A stretch of DNA of 64,000 bases from Chloranthus sessilifolius (Eukaryota; Streptophyta; Magnoliopsida; Chloranthales; Chloranthaceae). Where the stretch lies: the NCBI GenBank assembly GCA_021018995.1, contig CM037590.1, positions 69,473,597 to 69,537,596 of the forward strand, in the 5' to 3' direction. Below, one piece after another: positions 23,626-37,500 of this stretch. The position numbers were made by a program, and so were the translations under genes. Each line of letters opens with the position of its first letter. Position 1 is the stretch's first letter. The notes beneath the pieces were generated by a model, which did not search any database, was not told the DNA's origin, and saw only the letters and a list, made by a program, of their open reading frames with translations.

Positions 23626-26600
23626 ATGATCCTCTCACTCGAGTCACCAAGTGACTTGAGTATCCCAGTCATACACTCACGCATCAATGCACGATGGTTA
23701 TAATGAGATGACTCGAATCATATGGCAATTTCCCTGACAGGTTTCATGAACGACTTATTCCATCTAGATCCAAGTTTCAGGCATAAAGTACCAATGTGTA
23801 GAACTTATTCCATTTGGTCTTCTAGCTTTATGAAACAAAATAGTATCATAGGAATGAAAAAAGAAACACTAGCTGAGAAGATGGACAAAAAAAGAAAGAA
23901 AATCAAGCAATATATACGTAGCCAACTCAATAAATCACATTGATTAATTATTCTGAATAAGATGATGGGAGATGATGGCTACCTGAGTAGAAAGATATGT
24001 GAATTCACAATCCTCAATAAATTCACAAAGATGAAACAAGCCACTTTCTTTGGCATCAGGAATATCTCTGATAAGAATGACAATTGAATCTACAATTGCT
24101 TTCTTATACTCAAATCCTCCCTCTTCTCTAAGAATGTTGCTCAAAAAGTTCATCCTGCATAGTTATTGAACATGGAAGAAAGATTGAAATTCAAATGGAG
24201 AAGCATATTATTGGAATCAGGATCTAAATTTTAGGCGTCACCCGAGATTACTCACAATGACCGATACTTGAGCGGAAATTTTAGGCACAAAGATCGAATA
24301 GCCTCCACGACAACAATTTTGAACTCATCTGCAATATCAGACATGAAATTGGTTATCTGTTTCATCAGGCGTTCTACACTTGACTCACTGCCTGTCTTCA
24401 ATAGTGTAGTAATAGCAAGAGTAGCAATGCTCCTGTTCTGATCTGAAATTAAGCTCTCCATATCTATATTGCAATTTGTAACCGCAAGTGGATGTGTCAT
24501 GGCAACCTGCAGGAAATTTCAAAGAACTGATGAAACAAATATATCAACAAAATATCACCTTCCAAGTTCAATAGTAAAATTCTAATGTGACCTCAGCCAC
24601 CCTAAAAAAATAAATAAATAAATAAACTAAATTTTAACATTAAAGATATAAGGAAATTCATAGGGAAAGAGCAAAGGGATAGTATAGTTCAAAAGGCCAA
24701 TGAAAACGATGCAATAAAATGTCGTGAGTTCTCTGAAAAATAATCTAACCAAAAAGAAGTCTAAATTCAATCGGCAGCAAAAACAACTTGCAAAACAATG
24801 ACCAACCAAAAAAAAGAGAACTAATCACATAAAATATTAAAAAGCACTTGCCTGAGGTATATGCAATGTATTAAGAACATGATATCCACATAAATATGTC
24901 CAAAATACAAGTTTATATTTAAATGACAGCAAAAACAACTTCAGAAAGCAATGGCGACCAGAAAAAAAGACTGTAAATCTACCAGACAACAATGAGACGA
25001 TTAGCACGTAATTGAGATACATTTAATTGCATCGAGAACAGGATATTCAGATAAAAATGTCTTTAGATAATCACTTTTGTAAACAACAGGCAATTATTAC
25101 TACTTGTTCCTTAGAGGAATGCAATACATTTAATTTCAAGAAGGAAAACGATAAGCACCGATGATGGTTCAAAATTTCAGCGGATACTGGTCATATTCAG
25201 CCCAAATATGGATAGGGTAACTCACATGTATCTCTGCCTTGTCCCAATGTGTGTGTATTACATACGAATTGGTTTCAGAGGAGAGATGTTTGGGGTTACC
25301 ACTATAGATCCAAGTTATTGGTCTGCAAAAAAAGAGGAGCTGGCTCCTTTGAACTAAATTTCAATACTTCTTTCTTATTGGAATTTATAGTAATTGATTA
25401 ATTAACTAGTTGGTTAATCGTATTCTGAAACACAGAAAAAAAAGTCATTGGCTTACTAAATTTTCAATCAAGCCGCAAAAAAATTCAATAGAAGACAAAC
25501 AAATACACTAGCTGTTTTACATTGAGCAATACGTGGAGTAACTCCGAATGTAGCAGTAAAAGCAAGACATGTAAGTGGATCAACTCATTAAATTACCATT
25601 GAAATAGGATGTACATAACGAAAAAGAACTTGCCATTTGGTGGTTATTAGGGGCATCCTCAACACATATGGGTCGAAATATAGCTTTCAAATTAGTAGAT
25701 GCTGCCAGAGGGAGTGGCGATGCCATAGGCAAAAAGAAAGACTCATAGAATGGCAAAGGTAAATAGAGTTTTTGCAAATTTTCTCTATCTATGAACAAGA
25801 TCTATATAGACGTAGAGCCATTCATATATACATCTTGATCAGAAAAGAATACATCGAAAAAAGAAAGAATCGAAATTGATCGATTCTCGAAAACAGTGAA
25901 AAGGAAAAAAGAAGATGAAACATAAATCATGGATTCATTAAGCCCACTCAAGGGCTTACTTAAGAATAAGAAAGAGGAACTTCATAAACATTTGACCTGA
26001 GCACCGGCGGTAGTGCTTGGGTGAACCTCCTACCAAAATAATCAAGCTTTGGGGGGTGCACACCTATCTATGGTTCCTCAACCTAAAAAATCCAAAAGAT
26101 CACCATCCATATTTACTGTAAGGACTGCGTCAAAGGAAAGCCTGGCAAGGATCATTGAGACTCCAGCTGAGAAGAAAGAACCTACTGCTACAACCGCAGT
26201 TCGACACTCTACCAAATCAGAATGGTCACCTACAGCACTTCTGACACATCCATTGAATCTTGTTAAGAATCATCAATAGAATTTACATCAGCATGCTGAA
26301 CCCAATCCGCAAATAAAAGAGATCCATGCCACCAATAACATCTATTGAAGACCACCTCCACTTGATCTCGCCCACAATGATTTCTTTGAGTTCAATGATG
26401 AGACCATTTACCCTTTAAAAATAGATGATAAGAACCAAACGAAAATAGATACAATGCTGAGCATGATGGAAGCAACAGCCACCTACCTTCATAAAGGGCT
26501 CAAAAAGACTCATATGAGATGATCATCAATGGATTCATAGGAGCCTTGCACTGTTGGTGGGATCATATCCCAACAAACCCAAGGAAGAAATCAGAACATC

Positions 26601-29600
26601 CAGTAACGTCACACCTGATAAAGCTCATATTGTTGGCACATAGAATCAGCTGACCAACAACCCAGTGGAAAGTCTCTTGTCCACAATGAGCACACAGTTA
26701 TGTGACCCATTTGGTGACAACGAGCGGAGAAAGAGTGGTTCTTATCAACCTAAAAATCACTGAATTAAGACTGGGAATACTACAACAAAACCCACCAGAT
26801 CTCAGTAAACCAAATTCCAGAAGGTGACCGAACCCTTTGGAAAGAAGACTTCCTCTCTGGGATGCCCTATAGCATTGAAGACTTGATAAGCACGAGAATC
26901 GTCGAAGTTGACCTCAACTCCTTCACTTGAGGAGAGCTGTTCTCCTTCGTTCAAGCTTTCCTCCTCAAAATCGTCAAGGCATCCCAGAAACAATCCTACG
27001 CCACACAGGAGTTCTGCCAGGGAGGACTTCCTGAGCATCTACTTTGTCCTCACAAAAGCACTTCTACTCAAAGGAAACATGGCAGTGTTAAAACTGACAC
27101 CAACATCGTTAATGCCACAACTCTAGGTGCAGAGGGTACAGAAAATCTAGATGTTTGAAGTGTCAAAAGTACATGCACTTTGTAACAAATTGCAAGGTAA
27201 AGAGAATCGTTGCAGAAAACAGCAAAAGAAGATCACTGTTGGTTGGTTGTACATATTTTTCTAATGATTACTATTGAACTGCACCAATCGAATGGTTCAA
27301 ATCCTCTCAAAGGCGTGACTCTTTGGCTAAGACATGCCAATGATGGGATCCTAGTGAACACTTGGATTGATCAAATATGTGTCTCCATGTGCATGTAGTC
27401 AGAAGAGCCGGTCTCACTAAACAAGGATCCAGAAACAGCCTTCAACACAAACTCTCAGAAATCTTTGCCAGAACTGCAAAAGAAAAAGTGGTTAATCCCC
27501 GATGACAAGTTATTCATCCAAAATACAGCAACTGGAGCACTAAATTCACTTTGCCTTTTCATCTTTACCTTGAAAAATTCAACTTTAATGGGCTTTCCGA
27601 TATACCTCAAACTTTACTAAACCCAAGAAATTTAGCGACTGTTTATTTTATAATTAATAAACAAATTCATTCAAGGAAAAATAAATGCAACATGCATGCA
27701 AAGTTCAATCTCCATTGGCTCCACAGACAGATAAAACTTCAGAGTGAGGCAGATAATAGAGATCAGCATATTTGAAGATATGATAAATCCTGTTAACTAG
27801 ATGCGTAGACAATGGATGATCATTAAAGAGAAATTACAGCATGAAAGAAAAAGGAACTATTTCGAGAAGATGAAAAATTAAACCTTATTTAGAGTGCGGA
27901 CAGCTGCAAATCGAAGCACTGGCTTTGATGAACTCAAGAATAGTTGTAGAACAGTGATGGCAGGAGTCAACTCTCGACTGGTTACAGCACTAAGCTCTGT
28001 TATTGCTCGTGCAGCCTCAAATATCACCATTTCTGCTTTGTGTCGCAGACAAGCCTCAAGAAAATCATAAAAAGGACGGTCTCCTGTTTGAGTGTTCTGG
28101 CTTGAATCTCGTATTACCTAGAATCCCATGCATTTATGGTTTAAATGCAGTGAACTTATGTATGAGACATGGCTCCAATTTTATAGTAGAGAAGAAGTAC
28201 CTGGCTAGTATATCGAATCAGAAGGCACTGTGCCAAAGGTGAGCGAACAGAACCTCTTGTCAAGCTGGTAACAAGCTTGCTAACAGCCAACCGGTCATTT
28301 TGCCGAATCTGCAGGTCGGACAATCCACAAACAATTTGAAGCTTAATATTGGTGCTATAAAGTATTTCATTTCATACTGTTCAATTAGAAGGAGCATAAA
28401 ATAAACTTGGTATACTGTAAAATTTATGGGCGCATAGCATTTTATTCCATAGAATTTTTTTCTTTCATCTGATTCGTCTAACTGATATTGTAGCTCTTTG
28501 AATATTTTAATTTGTATGGTTGCAAGTAATAAACCAAGTAGGCCATTGGCAGCATGGCAGGATTGAGCAAAGAATGACACATAACTCACATGTGTGTCTA
28601 TGTGTGTCTATGTGTGTGTGTGACGCGGGACAAACGCTAAAACCCTAATTATGCAATTTGTGATTAACCTTAGATTTAATTGAACACCAAAATATCTGGA
28701 ATTCACCCAACACATAAAGTAAATTTAATGAATTCAATAAAACAACTAGGTTAATTCAATTTTAGCGCGTCACATGCATCGATATTCCCGATCTAGAAAA
28801 ACGGATCTGATGAAGGATTTGAGTTTCAATCTAGTTTAGGGCATCAAACGACAATTATGGTGTCGTCTCTTGACTCCTCAAAGGTTTGGGAAAACGAAGG
28901 CAGGGATGAAATTAATCAAAGGGATAGAATGGAACAAAAGAGTTAAACTAACAACATTTTGGGTTTTTTTGAAATTTATCAAAGCAAGGGAAGATATTAC
29001 CAGATAATAATAGAGAAAAGATAAAATAAGAGGATAGAGGTCCAAGGCTTCACACCAAGGTTGTACGTCTGCTTCGCACCAAGTCGCACGAGAAATGATT
29101 GCTCACTCCTCAAGTTTCAAAAGATTCGCTTCTTCGATCAAAAACTCTTCACAAGTCTTCTAAGGAATGCACAAAAGCAAGCTCTCAAATCCATTCAATA
29201 ACCAACTCCCTTTTACAATGTTATAATGACCTTATATAGAGGTCTCTCAAAACAGAAAAACCCTAAAATAGGAAAATTATGAAACTATCCCTAAGTGCTT
29301 ACATACAAAACAAAAGAAACCTAGAAAAAAAAGAACTAAAATTTCAAAATTCGACATGACTCGCTTGAGCAACAACCAATGCTCGCTCGAGCGACTTAGC
29401 CTAGAGAAACTACCATGTATTCTTCAATATCTCGCTCGAGCGACTTTTGACCGAAAGTTTGGCCTTATTTTCCATCGCTTCTTCTTGCGTTCCGACTCCT
29501 TTCCGCTTCGTCTGTTGCTGGACAATTTCTCGGCTTGAATCCAATGCCCTTGATAGCGATGTCCCCATCAATTCTCCACGGGGGTGAGAACTCATCCCCG

Positions 29601-32600
29601 ATGAGTTATATAACCCACGTATGGTACACTTTGGATGTGCGTCTCCCGGCTTGCCCTTCCATGTGGTGAGGTATGCCTGAATTTTACCCGCGTTGGTGGT
29701 GAAGTTTGGATACTCAACAAGACCCTCCTCATTCAACCTTTTCTCATACGGCTCGGGTGGGATACGGGTTATGAATTGGTTCAATGGACTTAGCTCGTTT
29801 GGTCAGGTAGCAAGGAATGGATCAAACGGTATAGTAGTAGGGCTTGAGATAGGTGTAAGATCTTCCACCAACTATCGGATGGATACCCTAGCCTAGAGGA
29901 AATTCTAGGCTTCCATCATCAACCCTTTTCAAGGTCGGGAAAATTTCCACATGCTCGGACTATCATGAATTAACAAACAATTGCCAGTATTAAAATCATT
30001 AAATAAGTTCTGTGCACTAGTGACATTCAGTTTATTTTCAGCCTTCAATAAAATCAGGTGGTTAATCCCATGCACGTTAGTATGCTGACACTTCTCTACC
30101 GACTCTAATTACCCTTGTGTTATGGACACACTACCACCACTGCTCTCGAGTATAGGAAATTTCCTAATGCAACCTACGATTTTCATAGGAATCTCATCCT
30201 CCTCATCACTTGGCAGTTCAACCTACACTTCTTTTAACTCGTTGTCCTCTTGTTCCGCATGCACTTGAATAATCAAGGTTTAAGCTTTACTGAGACATTG
30301 GGATGCAAAGTTACCAAAGCTTTGACACTTATAGCATTGTTGCGGTACGCGCCTAGAACTCTCGATCAGTTGCCCTTTACTCTTGTCAAGCTAAGGATTC
30401 ACGGGTTTTGAGGATTGACTATAGGCATTATTCGTCTTTTTCGTAGAATGATATCGAGACTCGGGATTGGAGGATTTAGACAAATCACTAACTGGAGCAT
30501 CGAGATGCCTCTATAATTCTTGCACTCTAGTGTAACACTTCTAAATCTTCAACAGGGTGAGGAATGAGTTCTTTTTGTAATTCCGGGAGTAGGCTAATGC
30601 GAAACATAGACAAGGTGATATGTGAACTCTCGTAAACGTTAGCCCAATATAAGTACTCCTCAAACTTATTGATATACTCATCAACAAACATGTTTCCGTG
30701 TTTCAAACCATGTCATTGATCCATGAGTCGTTGGTTATAGGACAGGGGAACATATTTATCATGAAGTTTTTCCTTCATGTCCGCCCATGTAGCGATGGGT
30801 TCACGATCGAGAGCTTCTCGACGTCGTTCCACACTTGTCCAATAAAGTTTGGCTTGCCCTACAAGTTTCATCTTGGCAAATCGCACTTTGCACTCATCCG
30901 ACATTTCATATCATTCAAAATAATGGTCTATGGCGGCTGCCCAATCTATGTAAACTTTGGGGTCCGTCCATCTTTCCTTCGAAAATAAGAGCATCAACCT
31001 TAACCGACTTTGTGACTCTCTCATCTGCGAGACAATTTTCACGCCTAGGAGGATCCCTCCTCTCATCAAGATTAACCCTATGATGTTCACCATGAGTCGA
31101 TCTAAACAACTCTTGGAGTTGTGCCGCTAAATCAGCCTGTTGGGCCTGTTGATTTTGCAATTGGGTTTGTATGGCAGCCATCCGGGTGTTAAAACTTTCC
31201 ATAAATGCGGCTAGCTGTTCTGGATTCATTATGATCGTGACTTACTAGCACGGGTTCTAAAATGGCATGCAAATATGAACTGACAATGAATGAGACTTTT
31301 AGCAAACAGTAGACGTGCACACTTTTGAATTAAAATGAAATGAATATTAAAATATAATAAAATTGAAATGTCACGCAGATATGCCCTAATCTAGAATCTA
31401 AGCTTTGATACCAAACTGACGCGAGATAAACACTAAAACCCTAATTATGCAATTTGGGATTAACCTTAGATTTAATTGGACACCAAACTATCCGAAATTC
31501 ACCCAACACATAAAGTAAATTTAATGAATTCAATAAAACAACTAGGTTAATTCAAATTTAGCGCGTCACATGCATCGATATTCCCGATCTAGAAAAACGG
31601 ATCCGATGAAGGATTCGAGATTCGATCTAGTTTAGGGCATCAAACAACAATTATGGTGTCGTCTCTCGACTCCTCAAAGGTTTGGGAAAACGAAGGCTCA
31701 AGGGATGAATTATTATTTTTTTTTAAGAAAGGGATGAAATTAATCCAAGGGATAGAGCAAAAGAGTTAAAACTAACAATAATTTGGGTTTTTTTGAAATT
31801 TATCAAAGCAAGGGAAGATATTACCAAATAATAATAGAGAAAAGATAAAATAAGAGGATAGAGGTCTAAGGCTTCACACCAAGGCTGTACATCGACTTCG
31901 CACCAAGTCGCACAAGAAATGATTGCTTACTCCCCAGGTTTTGAAAGATTCGCTCCTTCAATCGAAAACTCTTCACAAGTCTTCTAGGGTTTGCACAAAA
32001 GCAAGCTCTTAAATTTTCATTCAATAATCAACTCCCTTTTACAATGTTATAATGACCTTATATAAGAGGTCTCAAAACAGAAAAACCCTAAAACAGAAAA
32101 ATTACGAAACTATCCCTAAGTGCTTACATACGAAACAAAAGAAACCTAGGAAAAAAAGAACTAAATTCAAAATTCGACACGACTGGCTCGAGCGACAACC
32201 GGAGCTCGCTCGAGCGACTTAGCCTAGAGAAACTACTGTGTATTCTTCGATATCTCGCTTGAGCAACAACCAAACTCACTGAGCGACTTTTAGCCGAAAG
32301 TTTGGCCTTATTTTCCATCGCTTATTTTGGCGTTTCGACTCCTTTCTACTTCTTCTGTTGTTGGACAATTTCTCGGCTCGAATCCAATGCCCTTGATCGT
32401 GATGTCCCCATCAGTGTGTGACCTTTTCTTTTGTAAGTAAGCAATTAGTGTTCTAACATAGCAACTATACGGTGGGTTTAAAAAATCCCAAATAAGATCA
32501 TTCACGGTGAGCAAAGAATATGTTGGTGAATGATGCATTGTGTGATCAATGAGTAGCACTTTGGTTAAAGGGATGCGTTAATGTTACAAGAGGAAAAGAA

Positions 32601-34312
32601 ATCCAAGAGAAGAAAAATAAATAAAACTAACGTAAATATGGAGATCAGCATACCTATCATTCAATTAAACATACGCAATCAAGAAAGCATTCAAATGTCA
32701 ATAGATCAGTGTTTTCGCTAAACCAAATGAGACTTTATAATTTCTTAAATTAATCAAAAGAAGGGTTAGGAGCTCACAGATCTTTTATAGATAACATTTT
32801 ATGTAATGGCAGACTTTTTTGACCAATCCAAGAAATTCAAGTGATTAAATCAATGAACTTTGTATGAATATTGCTCAATCAAAAAGAGCATGCCCCTCAT
32901 AAGATTTGAACCATTAGATTTGGGCACTTTAATATAAGACCATTGTTCATACCAAACGGATGGTCATTGATGTGCTCAAATTGAACGGTAGAGATCTTCT
33001 GACGGGTATATTTTGGGGCTGAGTTGAGTTCTGACCTGCAATTTTGGATGACGTGGATTGTCAAGTGGTGTCTTAAGATGACGGTGAGGAGAGTTGAACA
33101 CCCAAAATAAACTATTAGGGTTCACATCCCTCTATTTATTTAATTAACAAAGACATGAAGTAAAACTAAGTTTCTAATTAAAATAAAACACCAACTTAGT
33201 TAATAAATAAATTCAAACTCTCATTAAAAATCAAAGTAAACCTAAAACTTAAAAAGGTAAAATTTTCATTACAAAAATCAAATGTTCTCTAATTATTCCT
33301 TGAATTTTTCGATATAATTAAAGTAGGTTTAATTAGATATGGTCATTCATGATCAACATTATCAAATAAAGGAAAAAAAGAACTAATTGGATATCTAAAA
33401 TATCTACCCTAGCTTCTAAGGGTCTCTCTGCTATACTAACTGCATGGAGAGTTAATTGGACCTCTGTCGATATAAATACCATTAGTGCATGGTTTACAAT
33501 TATAGCTTTAACACCACTTCATTTGCGAACAATTCCCAGATGCAGAAGGAAAAAAGCGTGCGAAGGCGATGATCCAAATTAAGATTTCTCGATAGAATAA
33601 TTGAATGGATTACTTCAATGTCATGGCACTTAATACTCGGACATTGGGCGGGAAAAATTCTAATATGCCTTCTTACCCTGAAATAGGCATTGCAAGTTTA
33701 TGTCTTTTTTCAGCCTATATATGCCCAAACCATTAAAACTACTTAGAAGTTCCAACTTGTGCAGTTAGAAATGATGATTTCACCCTAGACGGTGATAGTC
33801 CAGTAGCAAAAAGCATCGCTAGCTTATGCTCTAATGGCAGTATTTGGCCGAAAAATGGCAGTTGACTTATGAAATGGAGGTGAATAGGGCTGTCCAGTTT
33901 TGCAAAATACGGACGGTTCGTAGGTTCAACGGACAGACCATTCGATTCGGCAGTTCCATCCAATTCTAGTGTAACTTGGAGCGGTCCTGGTCGGCCCGCA
34001 GTCCAACCGACAGCCCACAATGGCTTTAAAACACTGGTTAAGTGGATTAATACATAAGAGCATAAGCTAGTGAGGTTTTTCGCCATTGGAACATCTAAGT
34101 GCAACCCTCCATCATTTCTAACTGCACAAGTTGGAACATCTAAGTGCTCCCAATGATTTGGACAAGATAGGGTCATGACAAGACGAGACATTGAACACAC
34201 TTGAACAATAACAAAATGGTTATAATCGAGTTTATGTCATTTGCACTAATAGATTAGACACGCAATATCTTCATTAATGTTCCTTAAAAGAACGAGACTC
34301 CATTTCCGGCGC

Positions 34313-34346
<34 letters not shown>

Positions 34347-34519
34347 GTGGCATGTGATAGATCCACCTTCTTGTGCCTACATCAACAAATCGGAAGGAGT
34401 CCTGTGCCAGAGAGAATATTTTGCTCGAATAGAAATGACCGGTGAGGAGTTGTTCGTCATGAGAGAGAAGAATAAGACCTATATGAAAGAAAATGAATTT
34501 CTCACCTTTTAAAACAAAT

Positions 34520-34599
<80 letters not shown>

Positions 34600-37500
34600 G
34601 AGTGTGTGTGTGTGGGGGGGGGGGGGGGCTCGATTAGCAGCTGAACCAGGTTGAACCGAGACCAGCACCCTTCTATGGTTCGGGATCCGATCGAGTTTTA
34701 AAAACACTGCAAATAACATAAACTCTATTAGACTTTTTTGTACATTCAATGTGTTGTATACTTGTATGTCTCGTCTTGTCATGACCTTATCTTGATTTCC
34801 CAATATTTATATTGCATAACCCATAACACAGAACCCATCATTGTCTCGAGTACTATTGAGAACCCATCATTCTCCAAATATCTTCTTACAAACTTATAAC
34901 ATTTATAACCACCTCTAGTTTAGATGGGAAGATAAACAACAGAATAGACCCACAACTTTGAAAGGAATGCCTCCTTCGAAAAGGGGGTTGCATTGACCAA
35001 ACCTGATCGATTGGACAATAAACACGTATTATGAATTCGTAAGAGCCCCTTGAAATGTTTCTGCAAATAAACAAGCTTATGTTCAAACTAGAACGCTCTA
35101 AAATTGCAAAGAGAGATGTTGAATCTACCTTAACCGAATACCAAAGGCTAGGCTAGAACAGAGTGAAGTTGTAACCAAGTCCACCATGAAGGCATTCATA
35201 GACCACTCTACTGCGTCATCGAACAAATCCTTTCTAAGAACAACTGTTACGAATATAGTACTCGATCATGAAGAACATGGGACCTCTGGTTCTTAGGGCT
35301 GGAGACTGCATTTGCTCCTCTTGCCGAAATGTCAACTTCCGGAGAAGAGTAGTGTGCCATTGGTTTGGATGCAAATCTCCTAGAGCTAATGGAACAGTGA
35401 TTAAAGCGTCTGGCGAGAAGCTCCCATTGGTGGGAAACAAGGGTCAGATGTTTCTCGATGAAGGCCAGGTTAGGGACCTCAATCAAGGGTGGTCCATCAC
35501 GGGAAAACGCTTTAACAAGGTATGGGGTAAGAGGAAGCGGGCCGGGAAAGGGGGGTCTCCCAAGGAGCTGTTTCGGAGTTCTCCCTCTGCCCCTGGGGTT
35601 TCCTTTGCGGATGAGGGCATAAAGGGGCACGAGGATCTTAGACCCCGGAGCCGTGCAACCAGCTTCTGCCCGGGGGAGAGAACTGTCTCAGACTACGCTC
35701 CGAAAAGGAGAAGGGCCACGAGGTTGGAGGACAGGCCTCGGTGGTCGCTACCTGCTCGCAGCTATCGGCCCTTGCCTGGAACCTCTCGTACTTCTGGGCA
35801 GTGATGCACATATACAAAGGCGCATTAAATGTTTCGGATATTTACATTTGGGCACATCAGAGATGGGGCGGCCTGGAGGGGCCAGCCATTTCGACGTTAT
35901 CGGACACAAAATTCTTGTTTAGGTTCCAAGAACAGGAAACGTCGCTGGAGTTATGCAAAACAAAAAATTTCACCATAAAGGGCTGCCCTGTCAGATGCGA
36001 TCGATGGGCAACAGAAGTCGGGAACCTCGATACACAGGTGGAATGGTGGGGTTTGGCTGAGATTATTTGGCCTCCCCATTCACGACTGGACACCGGAGGT
36101 CTTGCGGATTGGGGATTGTTGTGACTCCTACCTTTGGACTGATCGGAGTACTGTGGACATGTGGGAGACCAGATACGCCCGGATATTGATCTCTTCTGAG
36201 AGGTGGGAGGTCATCCCTAGGAGTACCATCGTCGGCATCGGCGGCGAAGAATTCAAGGTCTTCATAAAAGTGGAGGTGGTGGAGCGGGTGCTCTTTCCGC
36301 AACAGCGGAACTACGAATCCCCGGGGTCCAGGGGAGCCGTTGAACAAGTATCCGTGAGTGCTGCAGAAATCCTATCGGCGGAGATCGTCCCTCTTGGGGA
36401 TGGGGTATTCTTCCTCTCGGACTCGATAGGGCAAGGCCCTAAGGAGAACATGGCCATGAATCTGACAAACCCGAAGGTCCATTAGCAGATGGCATCGCTG
36501 TCGTGGAGCGGGGGTGCCTCGGGATGCGATCCCTTTCCCGTCAATCGGCGGGAGGCTGGTGAAATTGATGGCTCTTTGGGAGAAGAGGAGTTGTTTCGGC
36601 ATGAGCCTTTCTCGGCGGGAAGTGTGGAGGTGGCTTCGCTGGTGATCCTTTCAACGACAACAGGCTCTCAGAGCACGCTGGTCGCTTCGTGACCGTCAGA
36701 TCTTCCACTGGTGGATGAGATGAAGTTATTTGGGAAAGAAAAGGACGATAGGGAGATCAAGGGTATTTTTCGATGCCCTTTATTGCCTTTTTGGGAGGAC
36801 CCTATGCTCCTTGAGTGGACTGTGGGGGATAGCATTCCACGCGCCGAAACTTCGCTCGAAAGGGGCTCTGGGAGCTTCTAGACCACGTCTTGTCGTGGCT
36901 GGAGTCGATTGTAAGGCCTGAGGGTGTACTAACGAGAGTGAATGAGCAAGCAACAAGTGGCACCAGGGTTGTGTCAACGAATGAGAAGTCCTGCTACCAA
37001 TCTAAACAGATCGCGGTTTCTGTGGCTGGTTTGGCGGTTTTGTTCTTGGGCGGTCTTAGTAGGTGGGGGGGGGGGGGTTTCCACGTCGTGCAAACCAGTG
37101 AATGCAGCCACATGTCAGTTTATGGGGATGTTGATGTTGACGGAAGTCTTGTGACTTCCTTTTTGGGCCGGCCAGGGTACGGGCCTGCTGAGTTGGAGGT
37201 TTTCATTGGGCCGGGAGTTAGATGGTGTCAGTGTTCTATCCGTCGGGCTGTGGGCCTTTTGGCGACCCATGCTGATCTTCGGAGCCTGAATTTATGCGAA
37301 CCAACGGCCAGATTCTTGACGAGGGGAGATTTGGCGCTTCTCTCTGCACCTACTCCAGATTCCCCTGCTATGGGCCCGAGCCCTCCGTCAGATCATCCCA
37401 CTCCCTCATTGGAAGCCAGGGTGAGTCCCCTCCTCTCCTTAATGTTGCAGAGCACTTGAGTTCCTCTTCCACTGGGTCGGACTCGTCGTCCTCTTCGAAG

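Larger units (their letters stand above)
28621..32413 (-). mobile_element. Non-autonomous Ty3-type LTR retrotransposon, 3.8 kb, with 5-bp target duplication
   Basis: The LTRs (28621-29570 and 31417-32413) both begin TGACGCG and end CCCCATCA. GTGTG at 28616-28620 is repeated at 32414-32418. On the minus strand the 5' LTR (right copy) is followed by TGGTATCAAAGC, a primer-binding site like the initiator tRNA-Met complement. The 1.85-kb interior has gag-like frames (30713-31229: [13 protein letters not shown] at the start, [14 protein letters not shown] in the retrotransposon gag domain) and a zinc-knuckle-like segment near 30300-30345. No protease, reverse transcriptase or integrase was seen. 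The LTRs are still closely alike apart from small indels, so insertion looks moderately young. It sits in gamma-COP intron 6. Confidence 0.88.

Noticed and set aside
33739-34200. 153-codon minus-strand frame as a gene
   Set aside because: It is coextensive with the foldback repeat, and its ends are the inverted arms.
35268-35804. 178-codon frame as an independent host gene
   Set aside because: It leads into DUF4283-like and LINE ORF2 segments on the same strand, so it is part of the LINE 5' region.
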